Source: Hamadaea tsunoensis DSM 44101
GTDB taxonomy: Bacteria > Actinomycetota > Actinomycetes > Mycobacteriales > Micromonosporaceae
Length of the DNA: 64,000 nt
Reading direction: 5' to 3'
Assembly (NCBI RefSeq): GCF_000428945.1
Contig: NZ_AUAX01000001.1
Coordinates: 186,001 to 250,000 of the forward strand
Positions 27,148-35,444 of the stretch are shown piece by piece; position 1 is the first letter of the stretch; each line of letters opens with the position of its first letter. Made by a program: the position numbers and the translations under genes. The notes beneath the pieces were generated by a model. That model saw only the letters and a list, made by a program, of their open reading frames with translations. It made no database searches and was not told the origin of the DNA.

Positions 27148-27215
27148 CGATCTTGCGCGAATGTACCGGCATTCCGGGCATAACCCCCGGATTTCCGAGC
27201 ACTCGCGCAAGATCG
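27148..27215. repeat. dispersed palindromic repeat, family B, copy 1
   Basis: The outer arms are CGATCTTGCGCGAATG-type on the left and CACTCGCGCAAGATCG on the right (one mismatch). The inner part, CCGGCATTCCGGG against CCCGGATTTCCGAG, also folds back. The same element occurs at 35900-35967. It lies between two genes of the same strand. Confidence 0.88.
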
Positions 27216-27250
27216 TCGGGGTGGGGGCGGGGCGCATTACTCTGTTCGCC

Positions 27251-28126
27251 ATGTCACCCCGGACCCCTCGTACCGCGTTCGCGCTCGCCGTGGCCGCCCT
27301 GCTGTTCGCCCTGACCGGCTGTATGAAGATCGACGCCCAGCTGACCGTGGGCGCCGACGACACCGTCAGCGGCACGATCGTCATGGGCGTCGACAAGCGC
27401 CTCGCCGGGCTCACCGGCCAGACCGAGGACCAGCTGGTCGCGAGCATGGGCCTCGACACCGCCAAGCTGCCCACCGGCGCCACCGTCGAGAAGTACGCCG
27501 ACGACGGCTTCGTCGGCCGCAAGATCGTCTTCTCCGGTACGCCGCTCAAGGACTTCACCGGCACCGGCGACAAGGACACGTTCTCGATCGTCCACTCGGG
27601 ACACGAGTACGTCTTCAACGGCGTGGTGAACCTGAGCCTGGTCCAGCTGGACAACCCGGCCGTGAAGCCGTTCGCCGACATGTTCGGCGTCACGTTCGCG
27701 GTCACCTTCCCCGGCAAGGTCATCGAGCACAACGGGGAGCTGAACGGGCGTACCGTCACCTGGAAGCCCAAGGCCGGCCAGAGCTACGCCATGCGGGCCC
27801 GGGCCGAGGAGCCCACCAGCACCGCGTGGATCCTGCCGGTCGTGCTGTCGGGCGTCGGCGTACTCGCGGTGGTGGCGATCGTGCTCGTCGTGCTGGCCGG
27901 CCGGCGTCGTCGCGTACGCGCGGGAGACGGCTCGCAGGTCGCGGAGAAGGCGGACGCGACGCTGGCCGAGCCGGACACGAGCGATCCGTGGGCGGCGACC
28001 GAGGCGCGCCGGCCCGAGGAGAACGCGGAGCAGGCCCCGCAGGGCGCGCCAGTGGGAACCGACCGGGACCGGACGGGGATCGTGACGCAGGCGCGGCCCG
28101 ACGAGCCCACCCAGCCGGCGGTCTGA
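27251..28126 (+). CDS. LppM-like lipoprotein (DUF3153 family)
   Basis: A 291-residue lipoprotein. The signal ends in the lipobox ALTGC (Cys about 24), followed by the conserved MKIDAQLTV beta domain. A C-terminal helix (about 201-225) and a long acidic cytoplasmic tail follow. Mycobacterial LppM has the same order and is linked to lipid or envelope functions. ATG 27251 lies 7 bases after TACTCT (leaderless), so the ORF extending to 27161 through the repeat is not the true start. Confidence 0.8.
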   Translation: MSPRTPRTAFALAVAALLFALTGCMKIDAQLTVGADDTVSGTIVMGVDKRLAGLTGQTEDQLVASMGLDTAKLPTGATVEKYADDGFVGRKIVFSGTPLKDFTGTGDKDTFSIVHSGHEYVFNGVVNLSLVQLDNPAVKPFADMFGVTFAVTFPGKVIEHNGELNGRTVTWKPKAGQSYAMRARAEEPTSTAWILPVVLSGVGVLAVVAIVLVVLAGRRRRVRAGDGSQVAEKADATLAEPDTSDPWAATEARRPEENAEQAPQGAPVGTDRDRTGIVTQARPDEPTQPAV

Positions 28127-28173
28127 CCGAGCGAGCGAGGGCGGCGCGTACGCAGCGTGACATGCTGTGAGGC

Positions 28174-29346
28174 ATGACCGACGTGCCCGCCCTCGCCGCC
28201 TCGCTGAAGCGGATCGAGCGCGCCGCGGGTACGCTCGCCACCGCCAGCGTGGCCCGGATGGACGAAGTCCTGCCCTGGTTCCGGGGCATGCCCGCCGACC
28301 AGCGCGCCTGGGTCATGCTCGTGGCCCAGTCCGGCGTGCAGTCGCTGGTGGAGTGGCTGCGCGGCGACCAGGGCGCCGGCAAGCAGCAGGTCTCGGACGA
28401 GATCTTCGACGCGGCCCCCCGCGCGCTGGCCCGCATGATCAACCTGCAGCAGACGGTGGCCCTCATCAAGGTGACCATCGACGTCGTCGAGGAGCAGGTT
28501 CCCGCGCTGGCCGAGCCCGGCGAGGAGAGCGCGGTCCGCGAGGCGATCCTGCGCTACTCCCGCGAGGTGGCCTTCGCCGCCGCCCGCGTGTACGCCCGCG
28601 CGGCCGAGACCCGCGGATCCTGGGACGCCCGGCTGCAGGCGCTGCTCGTCGACGCCCTGTTGCGCGGCGACTCCTCCGACGTCCTGGCCAGCCGGGCGGC
28701 CGCGCTCGGCTGGTCGGACGCGCCCCCGGTGGCGGTGACGGTCGGCCGGTCCCCCGGCGGCGAGGCTTCGGCCGTGCTGCACGCCGTGCACCGGCTCGCC
28801 CGGCGGGTCGGCGTCGAGGTGTTCGGCGGCGTCCACGGGGACCGGCTGGTCCTCGTCCTCGGCGGCGCGCCCGATCCGCTCGGCACCGCGGAGAAGCTGT
28901 CCGGCGGGTTCGGGGACGGCCCGATCGTCGTCGGGCCGGCCGTGCCCTCCCTGGACGAGGCGAGCACCTCGGCCCGCGCCGCCCTGGCCGGGTTCCGGGC
29001 GGCCGCCGCCTGGCCCGCCGCGCCCCGCCCGGTGGCCGCCCAGGACCTGCTGCCGGAGCGAGCGCTCGCCGGGGACGCCGACGCCCGGCGCACGCTGCGG
29101 CAGGAGATCTACGGTTCGGTGCAGCGGGCCGGCGGCGAACTGCTGGAGACCCTCGACGCGTTCCTGACCCACGGCGGCGCGCTGGAGGCGACGGCGCGGG
29201 CGCTGTTCGTGCACCCCAACACGGTGCGCTACCGGATGCGGCGGGTGGCCGAAATCACCGGGTACGCGCCGCTGTCGCCCCGGGACGCGTTCGCCCTCCG
29301 GATCGCCCTCGCGCTCGGCCGGCTGGAGCCCGGACATGGCGTCTGA
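28174..29346 (+). CDS. fasR: PucR/CdaR-type regulator, likely FasR (fatty acid synthesis activator)
   Basis: A 390-residue protein whose C-terminal helix-turn-helix (about residues 320-380, FLTHGGALEATARALFVHPNTVRYRMRRVAEITG) is the PucR type. The N-terminal part is a GGDEF-like/ligand domain region. It sits directly before fabD-fabH-acpP-fabF, the position and size of FasR in Streptomyces, where it activates that operon. A palindrome overlapping the fabD promoter is its probable site. Autoregulation is not evident. Confidence 0.88.
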   Translation: MTDVPALAASLKRIERAAGTLATASVARMDEVLPWFRGMPADQRAWVMLVAQSGVQSLVEWLRGDQGAGKQQVSDEIFDAAPRALARMINLQQTVALIKVTIDVVEEQVPALAEPGEESAVREAILRYSREVAFAAARVYARAAETRGSWDARLQALLVDALLRGDSSDVLASRAAALGWSDAPPVAVTVGRSPGGEASAVLHAVHRLARRVGVEVFGGVHGDRLVLVLGGAPDPLGTAEKLSGGFGDGPIVVGPAVPSLDEASTSARAALAGFRAAAAWPAAPRPVAAQDLLPERALAGDADARRTLRQEIYGSVQRAGGELLETLDAFLTHGGALEATARALFVHPNTVRYRMRRVAEITGYAPLSPRDAFALRIALALGRLEPGHGV

Positions 29347-29409
29347 GCTGCGTAAACAAGGCGGGCTACAGTTCACCCGTGGGACCCGTGTGCGACATCG
29401 TACGTCTAT

Positions 29410-29443
29410 CTTTGTGGAGACCATACAAAGGCATCGGTAGGAT
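29410..29443 (+). promoter_or_regulatory. fab operon promoter with FasR-type operator candidate
   Basis: CTTTGT (29410-29415) and ACAAAG (29425-29430) form an inverted repeat with a 9-base spacer. It ends 7 bases before TAGGAT (29438-29443), a good -10 box. The palindrome therefore covers the -35 region. Transcription would start about 45 bases before fabD. Confidence 0.6.
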
Positions 29444-29487
29444 TTGGTGGCGCGCGTCAACGACGTCGCCCTGAGTGATCCTTCAGG

Positions 29488-30423
29488 GTGGAAGGCGTGC
29501 TCGCCGTTCTTTCTCCCGGCCAGGGTGCTCAGAAACCCGGCTTCCTGACCCCGTGGCTCGCCCTCGACGGCGTCGAGGACCAGCTGCGCTCGTGGTCCGC
29601 GCTCGCCGGCGTCGATCTCGCGTACCTCGGCACCGCCGCCGACGCCGACGAGATCAAGGACACCGCTCGCACCCAGCCCCTGCTCACGGCCGCCGCCCTG
29701 ATCGCGGCGACCCGGCTGCGGCTGCCCGCGACGTGCGTCGTCGCCGGCCACAGCGTCGGGGAGCTGGGGGCGGCCGCGGTCGCCGGCGCGCTCACGCCCG
29801 AGGACGCGGTGGCACTGGCCGGCGTACGCGGCCGCGAGATGGCGGCCGCCTGCGCGCTCGAGCCGACCGGCATGGCCGCCGTCGTCGGGGGCGACGAGAC
29901 CGAGGTGCTCGCGGCGATCGCCGACAACGGGCTGTTCCCGGCCAACCGCAACGGCGCCGGTCAGATCGTCGCGGCCGGCCCGGTCGGCGCGATCGAGAAG
30001 CTGGTCGCGGCCCCGCCCGCCAAGGCCCGGGTGATCGCCCTGCAGGTGGCGGGCGCCTTCCACACGCCCTTCATGGCACCGGCCGAGCAGGCGCTTTCCG
30101 CGTACGCGGCCGGCATCGTGCCCGCCGACCCGGCCCGTACGCTGCTGTCCAACCTCGACGGCACGGCCGTGACCTCCGGGACGGAGCTGGTCGGCCGGCT
30201 CGTCCGCCAGGTGACCGCGCCCGTGCGATGGGACCTCGTGATGGCCTCGCTCGCCGGTCTCGGGGTCACCGCCGTGATCGAACTGCCCCCGGCCGGTACG
30301 CTGGCCGGGCTGGTCAAGCGCGCCGTCAAGGGGCTCGAGATCGTCACCGTCAACTCGCCCGACGACCTGGCGACGGCCCAGGACCTCATCCAGCGCCACG
30401 GCACCGAAGGAGCGTCCGCCTGA
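29488..30423 (+). CDS. fabD: malonyl-CoA:ACP transacylase
   Basis: A 311-residue enzyme that loads malonate onto acyl carrier protein. It has the opening SPGQGAQKPGF, the nucleophile elbow GHSVGEL (Ser about 91) and the His of GAFHTPFM. Two start codons are possible: GTG 29488 and GTG 29497. The latter would give the family-typical short lead-in before SPGQGAQ. The stop overlaps the fabH start (TGATG). Confidence 0.95.
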   Translation: MEGVLAVLSPGQGAQKPGFLTPWLALDGVEDQLRSWSALAGVDLAYLGTAADADEIKDTARTQPLLTAAALIAATRLRLPATCVVAGHSVGELGAAAVAGALTPEDAVALAGVRGREMAAACALEPTGMAAVVGGDETEVLAAIADNGLFPANRNGAGQIVAAGPVGAIEKLVAAPPAKARVIALQVAGAFHTPFMAPAEQALSAYAAGIVPADPARTLLSNLDGTAVTSGTELVGRLVRQVTAPVRWDLVMASLAGLGVTAVIELPPAGTLAGLVKRAVKGLEIVTVNSPDDLATAQDLIQRHGTEGASA

Positions 30424-31358
30424 TGGGCAGCAAGATCGTCTCGCTCGGTCACTACCAGCCCTCCCGGGTCGTCACGAACGACGACCTGGCGCAGATGGTC
30501 GACACGAACGACGAGTGGATCCAGTCCCGCGTCGGCATCAAGGAGCGGCGCGTCGCCGACACCGAGACCGTCGCCGACATGGCCGCGATCGCGGCCGAGA
30601 AGGCGCTGGCCGGCAGCGGCCTGCACGCCGACGACATCGACCTGGTGATCGTCGCGACCTGCTCGTCGGCCGACCGCAGCCCCAACGTCGCCTGCCGGGT
30701 GGCCATGAAGCTCGGCCTCGGTACGCCGGCCGCGTTCGACGTCAACACCGCCTGCTCCGGCTTCTCCTACGCGCTCGCGCTCGCCGACCAGGCCATCGGG
30801 GCCGGGGCGGCGCGGCACGCGCTCGTCATCGGCGCCGAGAAGCTCTCCGAGATCACCGACTGGACCGACCGGTCGACCTGCGTCATCTTCGGTGACGGGG
30901 CCGGCGCGGCGGTCGTCAGCCGGACCGCCGACGGCGAGGAGCCCGGCATCAGCCCGGTCGTCTGGGGCTCCGCGCCGGGCGACGCGATCAGGATCGAGAG
31001 CTGGCGCCCGTACATCACCCAGGAAGGCCAGGCGGTCTTCCGCTGGGCCACGACGGCCATCCCGCCGATTGCCCGCGAGGTCTGCGAGAAGGCCGGCTAC
31101 GAGCCCGCCGACATCGCCGCGTTCGTGCCCCACCAGGCCAACCTGCGCATCATCGAGCCGGTCGCCCGCAAACTCGGCGTGGTCAACGCCGTGATCGCCC
31201 GCGACATCGTGGAGTCGGGCAACACGTCCGCGGCGAGCATCCCGCTCGCGCTCTCCAAGATGGTCGAGCGCGGCGAGATCAAGGCGGGCAGCCCGGTCCT
31301 GCTCATCGGGTTCGGCGGTGGCCTGACCTACGCCGGTCAGGTCGTCCGCTGCCCCTGA
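30423..31358 (+). CDS. fabH: 3-oxoacyl-ACP synthase III
   Basis: A 311-residue initiating condensing enzyme that joins an acyl-CoA primer, in actinomycetes often branched-chain, to malonyl-ACP. The catalytic triad is intact: Cys in NTACSGFSY, His in PHQANLRI and Asn in ESGNTSAAS. It is slightly shorter than E. coli FabH but complete to the C-terminal FGGGLTYAGQVVR. Translation is coupled to fabD by a one-base overlap. Confidence 0.96.
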   Translation: MGSKIVSLGHYQPSRVVTNDDLAQMVDTNDEWIQSRVGIKERRVADTETVADMAAIAAEKALAGSGLHADDIDLVIVATCSSADRSPNVACRVAMKLGLGTPAAFDVNTACSGFSYALALADQAIGAGAARHALVIGAEKLSEITDWTDRSTCVIFGDGAGAAVVSRTADGEEPGISPVVWGSAPGDAIRIESWRPYITQEGQAVFRWATTAIPPIAREVCEKAGYEPADIAAFVPHQANLRIIEPVARKLGVVNAVIARDIVESGNTSAASIPLALSKMVERGEIKAGSPVLLIGFGGGLTYAGQVVRCP

Positions 31359-31420
31359 CCCCCCTACGCTCGGATTGGCCGACTGGCCGGTTCCGTGTCC
31401 ACCATGATGAAGGGAAAGAC

Positions 31421-31657
31421 ATGACCCGCGAAGAGATCACCGCCGGCCTCGCCGAGATCCTCGAGGAGGTCGCCGGGGTGAACCCGGAGGACGTGTCCGA
31501 GGAGAAGTCGTTCACCGAGGACCTGGACGTCGACTCGCTGTCGATGGTCGAGGTCGTCGTCGCCGCCGAGGAGAAGTTCGGCGTGAAGATCCCGGACGAC
31601 GAGGTGCAGAACCTCAAGACCGTCGGCGACGCCGTCAACTTCATCCTGAAGGGCTGA
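31421..31657 (+). CDS. acpP: acyl carrier protein
   Basis: A 78-residue acidic four-helix carrier with the phosphopantetheine site DVDSLSMVE (Ser about 40). It lies between fabH and fabF, as in other actinomycetes, and serves primary fatty acid synthesis. A GGGAAAG-type ribosome site precedes the ATG at 31421. Confidence 0.97.
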   Translation: MTREEITAGLAEILEEVAGVNPEDVSEEKSFTEDLDVDSLSMVEVVVAAEEKFGVKIPDDEVQNLKTVGDAVNFILKG

Positions 31658-31665
31658 ATCCTCCC

Positions 31666-32892
31666 TTGTCTCGTCGTGACGTAGTCGTCACCGGGCTCGG
31701 CGCGACGTCCCCGCTGGGCGGGGATGTCGCGTCCACCTGGGACGCCATGCTCGCCGGTCGCTCCGGGGTCAGGCCGCTGACCGATGAGTGGGCCGCGCAG
31801 TTGCCGGTGCGGATCGCGGCCAAGGTCGCGGTCGACCCGTCCGAAGTCCTCGACCGGGTACGCCTGCGCAAGCTCGACCGGTCCGAGGCGCTGGCGCTCA
31901 TCGCCGCGGCCGAGGCATGGAAGGACGCCGGGCTGGCCGACGCCGGCCTGGACACCGAACGGCTGGCGGTCGTCGTCGGCTCCGGCATCGGCGGCGCGCA
32001 GACGCTGCTCGCCCAGGACGACATCCTGGAGGCGTCCGGGCCCCGCCGGGTCAGCCCGCACACGGTACCGATGCTGATGCCGAACGGTCCCGCCGCGTAC
32101 GTGGGGCTCGATTACCGGGCGAAGGCCGGCGTACACGCGCCGACCAGCGCCTGCGCCACGGGTGCCGAGGCGATGGCCTGGGGCCTGGACATCATCCGGT
32201 CCGGCCGGGCCGACGTCGTCATCGCCGGCGGCACGGAGGCCGTGATCCACCCGCTGCCGATCGCCGGGTTCGCCTCGATGCGGGCCATGTCGACGCGCAA
32301 CGACGACCCCGAGCGGGCCTCCCGTCCCTGGGACAAGGGCCGCGACGGCTTCGTCCTCGGCGAGGGTTCCGCCATCGTCATCCTGGAGTCGGCCGAGCAC
32401 GCCGCGGCGCGCGGGGCACGCGTACACGCGGTGCTGGCCGGGGCCGCCATGACCTCCGACGGCTACGACATCGTCCAGCCGCATCCGGAGAGCGAGGGCG
32501 GCGGCCGGGCCATGCGGGCGGCGCTGCGCGACTCGGGCCTGACCGGCGCGGACATCAAGCACGTCAACGCGCACGCCACGTCGACCCCGGTGGGCGACAT
32601 GGCCGAGGTGTTCGGCGTACGCCGGGAACTGGGCGACCACCCGGTGCTGACCGCGACGAAGTCGATGACCGGTCACCTGCTGGGCGCGGCGGGCGCGCTG
32701 GAGACGATCGCGACCGTGCTGTCGGTCCGCGACGGCATCATCCCGCCGACGATCAACCTCGACGACCCCGACGACGCCCTCACCCTGGACGTGGCCATGC
32801 ACAAGGCCCGCCAGATGGACGTCCCCGCGGCGCTGAACAACTCGTTCGGCTTCGGCGGGCACAACGTCGCGCTGATCTTCCACCGCGCCTGA
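31666..32892 (+). CDS. fabF: 3-oxoacyl-ACP synthase II
   Basis: A 408-residue elongating condensing enzyme. The active-site Cys (TSACATGAEAM), His (NAHATSTPVGD) and His (SMTGHLLGAAGA) are present. The only plausible start is TTG at 31666, giving SRRDVVVTGLGATSPLGGD, which matches the family N-terminus. It lies 8 bases after acpP and has no clear ribosome site, so coupling is likely. The gene ends 8 bases before the convergent GH3 gene. Confidence 0.95.
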   Translation: MSRRDVVVTGLGATSPLGGDVASTWDAMLAGRSGVRPLTDEWAAQLPVRIAAKVAVDPSEVLDRVRLRKLDRSEALALIAAAEAWKDAGLADAGLDTERLAVVVGSGIGGAQTLLAQDDILEASGPRRVSPHTVPMLMPNGPAAYVGLDYRAKAGVHAPTSACATGAEAMAWGLDIIRSGRADVVIAGGTEAVIHPLPIAGFASMRAMSTRNDDPERASRPWDKGRDGFVLGEGSAIVILESAEHAAARGARVHAVLAGAAMTSDGYDIVQPHPESEGGGRAMRAALRDSGLTGADIKHVNAHATSTPVGDMAEVFGVRRELGDHPVLTATKSMTGHLLGAAGALETIATVLSVRDGIIPPTINLDDPDDALTLDVAMHKARQMDVPAALNNSFGFGGHNVALIFHRA

Positions 32893-32900
32893 GGCAGGCC

Positions 32901-34535
32901 CTACTCCGCCTCGGCGCACGCACTCCTCGGCAGGCCGTTCACCGCGACCGGTGAGCGGCCTGCCGCTTTCTGCTTGCCGGCGAGCACCGCCGCCAGCCCT
33001 TCCAGCGAGTACGCGCTGGAGCTGTACGTCGCCAGCAAGGTCGGGGACGGCGAGTGCGCCAGGATGCCGGGCAGGTCCATGGCCACCGTGATGTCGGCGT
33101 CCTTGCGCAGATCGGGGGCGGCGTCTCCGTAGCCGACGAGGTGCACCACCGTGCCGCCCTTCGCCACCACCTGGACGCCCTGCTGGACGAGCGCCCGGGC
33201 GAGCAGGTCCTGGCTGGCCTGCCGGCCGTCCGAGGCGCTGATCGTGACCGGGCCGGTGACCAGCGGGCCGCCGTCGCAGCGCCCCTTGAGGATCGTCACG
33301 GCCGCCGCCGCGAGCGGCGCGACGGTGCTCTTCGCGGCGGTCGTGGCGAGCTGATCGGCGGCCGGCTGCGGCGTGGCCGTGACCGCCTTCTTCAGGTCGA
33401 GCAGGCGACGGACCGAGGCGCGCAGCAGGTCGCGCGGCAGCTGCCCCGACTTCAGCGCGTCCAGGATCCCCTGGTACGCGCCGACCGGGTCCGGCGGCAT
33501 CAGCAGCAGATCGTTGCCGGCGAGCAGCGCCCGGACGGCCGCCTCCCCGGACGGCCACCGCATCGCGGGGCTCATGTTGAGCGCGTCGGTCACGACGACG
33601 CCCTGGTAGCCCAGCTTCTCGCGGAGCAGCCCGGTCAGCACCTTCGACGAGAAGCTCGCCGGTACGCCGGGATCGACCGCCTGCACGTCGAGGTGGCCCG
33701 ACATGACGAGCCTGGCGCCGGCCGCGATCCCGGCCTGGAACGGGACGAGATCGGTCTTCTCCAGCTCGGCCTGCGACTGGTCGAGCCGCGGCAGATCGGA
33801 GTGGCTGTCGGCGGCCGGCCGGCCGTGCCCCGGGAAGTGCTTCAGCGTCGCCGCGACACCGGCCGACTGGAGACCGCGTACGGCGGCGGAGGCCTGCTCG
33901 GCGACGCGCTCCGGTTCGTCGCCGAACGAACGCGACCCGATGACGCCCGAGGCGCCCTGCACGTCGGCGTCGGGCGCGAAGTCCACGTTGACGCCCATGG
34001 CGGCCAGCTCCGTCCCGGCGACCTTCCACGCGGCCTCGGTCAGCTCCGGCTGGTGGGCGGCCCCGGCGGCCAGCGCGCTCGGCAGCACGGTGACCCCCGA
34101 CTTCACCCGGGTCACCACCCCGAACTCCTGGTCGGTGGCGATCAGCAGCGGCTGGGCCGACGCCTGGCGCAGGCCGGCCGTGAACGCGCGTACCTGGGCG
34201 GCGTCGACGATGTTGGCCGTGTTCTTCGCCGTCGGGTCGCCGGCCTCGAAGCCGACCAGCACGACGCCGCCGAGGTGCAGCTTCTGGACCAGCTGCGCCG
34301 GGGTGTCCACGCCCGCCAGCTTCTGGTTCGACCGGGCGGCCCCCTCGGAGACCTTCGTGGCGCCCTGGCCGTACGCGTACGGCATCAGCACCTGGCCGGC
34401 GAGCTCCTCGTCGGACATGGCGGCGACGGGATCGGCCGGATCCGCCGAGGCGGCCGGTTCGTCGGGGGCGGTGCCGCAGGCGGCACCGGAGAACAGAAGG
34501 AGACCGACCAGGAGGACTGCTGCCGTACGCCGCAT
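32901..34535 (-). CDS. GH3 lipoprotein, beta-N-acetylhexosaminidase (NagZ-like)
   Basis: A 544-residue cell-surface hydrolase. A signal with lipobox SGAAC (Cys about 20) is followed by a GH3 barrel with KHFPGHGRPAADSHSDLP, the NagZ His/Asp dyad loop, and the nucleophile Asp in VVTDALNM. After residue about 390 comes a second alpha/beta domain (GPVTISASDGRQASQDLLARALVQQG), as in Gram-positive two-domain NagZ. It probably releases N-acetylglucosamine from wall fragments or chito-oligomers. Its 3' end contains a strong hairpin that may terminate the convergent fab operon. Confidence 0.9.
   Translation of the reverse strand: MRRTAAVLLVGLLLFSGAACGTAPDEPAASADPADPVAAMSDEELAGQVLMPYAYGQGATKVSEGAARSNQKLAGVDTPAQLVQKLHLGGVVLVGFEAGDPTAKNTANIVDAAQVRAFTAGLRQASAQPLLIATDQEFGVVTRVKSGVTVLPSALAAGAAHQPELTEAAWKVAGTELAAMGVNVDFAPDADVQGASGVIGSRSFGDEPERVAEQASAAVRGLQSAGVAATLKHFPGHGRPAADSHSDLPRLDQSQAELEKTDLVPFQAGIAAGARLVMSGHLDVQAVDPGVPASFSSKVLTGLLREKLGYQGVVVTDALNMSPAMRWPSGEAAVRALLAGNDLLLMPPDPVGAYQGILDALKSGQLPRDLLRASVRRLLDLKKAVTATPQPAADQLATTAAKSTVAPLAAAAVTILKGRCDGGPLVTGPVTISASDGRQASQDLLARALVQQGVQVVAKGGTVVHLVGYGDAAPDLRKDADITVAMDLPGILAHSPSPTLLATYSSSAYSLEGLAAVLAGKQKAAGRSPVAVNGLPRSACAEAE
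32929..32967 (+). terminator. hairpin inside the GH3 coding end, likely terminator of the fab operon
   Basis: GGCAGGCCGTTCACCG pairs with CCGGTGAGCGGCCTGCC across a 3-base loop, with a single G-U wobble, and is followed by GCTTTC. There is no other room for a terminator, since fabF and the convergent gene are 8 bases apart. Confidence 0.45.
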
Positions 34536-34608
34536 TCCAGCGATCTCATCACACGGGGGACCCGGCCGCCACTCTGGCGCCGCCGCGCCGCCGCGAATCG
34601 GTCCCAGA

Positions 34609-35103
34609 TCACCCGGCCCGCTGGGTGAGCAGCGTGAACGGCGCCCCGTCACCGGCCCAGCGGTACGGCTCCAGTTCGGCGTCCCAGGCCGAGCCGAGCG
34701 CCCGGTCGAGGGCCTGGGACAACGCTTCCGGCGTACGCGCCTGGGCGACGAGCGTACGCAGCATGTCCTCGCCGAGCTGGATGTCACCGGCGGCGCCGGC
34801 CGTCGCGCGGTGCAGCCCGCGGCCGGGCACGTGCATGTAGCGCTCGCCGTCGACGCCGGGGCTCGGCTCCTCGGTGACCTCGAACCGGAGCATGTTCCAC
34901 TGGCGCAGCTCAGCGGCGATCTCGGCGGCGGTACCCGGGCGGCCGGTCCAGCCGCACTCGGCCCGGCGGGCACCGGAATCGACGGGTTGCAATGTCCACT
35001 CCAGGCTGACCGGGGCCGCCAGGACACGGGCTATCGCCCACTCGACGTGAGCGCACACGGCGAGCGGGGTCGAATGGACGTATACGACGCCTCGCGTGGG
35101 CAC
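34609..35103 (-). CDS. DUF3145 family protein
   Basis: A 164-residue protein conserved in actinobacteria and often found next to the fab operon, as here. The opening TRGVVYVHSTPLAVCAHVEWAIA and the later RYMHVPGRGLHRATAGAAGDIQLGEDMLR are the recognisable conserved blocks. It has no signal peptide or membrane segment and is probably cytoplasmic. The biochemical role is unknown; the neighbourhood suggests a link to lipid synthesis. Confidence 0.85.
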   Translation of the reverse strand: MPTRGVVYVHSTPLAVCAHVEWAIARVLAAPVSLEWTLQPVDSGARRAECGWTGRPGTAAEIAAELRQWNMLRFEVTEEPSPGVDGERYMHVPGRGLHRATAGAAGDIQLGEDMLRTLVAQARTPEALSQALDRALGSAWDAELEPYRWAGDGAPFTLLTQRAG

Positions 35104-35306
35104 GGTGACCTCCCGGTGACGACAGGTGCGTCTTCCCCTACGACCTGGCGCCTGTGGGCGGTAATGCCCCCTTTATGGGTGTCTGAGACTGATGTTGACG
35201 ACGGGTCCATGATGACGCCTGAGGCCGACGAGACGCCAGAGAATCGGAAAACTCACCGGAGATTCTGCCTCTTGTCCCCGCCTTGTCCCCGTCGTATGAC
35301 CGTGAC
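35104..35306. other. gene-free interval upstream of DUF3145 and the small protein operon
   Basis: I see no credible coding sequence here. The DNA is less GC-rich than its surroundings and contains a short direct repeat, CTTGTCCCCGCCTTGTCCCCG (about 35272-35292, two CTTGTCCCCG units). It presumably holds the DUF3145 promoter. Confidence 0.4.
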
Positions 35307-35336
35307 TTGGGCCGGACCGGGTCCGGACGCTATATT
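35307..35336 (+). promoter_or_regulatory. promoter with palindrome between -35 and -10
   Basis: TTGGGC (35307-35312) and TATATT (35331-35336) are 18 bases apart. The spacer contains the perfect palindrome CCGGACC-G-GGTCCGG (35312-35326), a natural repressor site. The -10 box is one of the best in the window. Confidence 0.6.
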
Positions 35337-35341
35337 GGGTG

Positions 35342-35440
35342 ATGGCCCGCGCGTCGGGCCCCTTTTCTGCTGGGCTGGCGACCAATCGGCGCCGGCACAG
35401 CGTCAGAAGACTGCCAAGCTTTAAGACTGCCAAGGAGTAG
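35342..35440 (+). CDS. 32-codon upstream ORF, possible leader peptide
   Basis: ATG 35342 lies 5 bases after the TATATT box, and the frame runs to TAG 35438-35440. The peptide starts MARASGPFSAGL and is rich in Arg and Lys near its end. Its first codons form the hairpin GGCCCG/CGGGCC followed by CCTTTT (35344-35366), which resembles a terminator. Its last codons contain the AAGGAG ribosome site of the next gene, which starts 4 bases after the uORF stop. The repeat AAGACTGCCAAG occurs twice in it (35407 and 35423). Confidence 0.45.
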   Translation: MARASGPFSAGLATNRRRHSVRRLPSFKTAKE

Positions 35441-35444
35441 CCCG

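Noticed and set aside
27161-27250. Upstream extension of the LppM-like gene
   Set aside because: It lies inside the palindromic repeat and would precede the signal peptide; ATG 27251 has a leaderless promoter.
35173-35433. 86-codon minus-strand frame upstream of the small unknown gene
   Set aside because: It runs through the promoter and upstream ORF of the plus-strand gene and shows no protein-like features.
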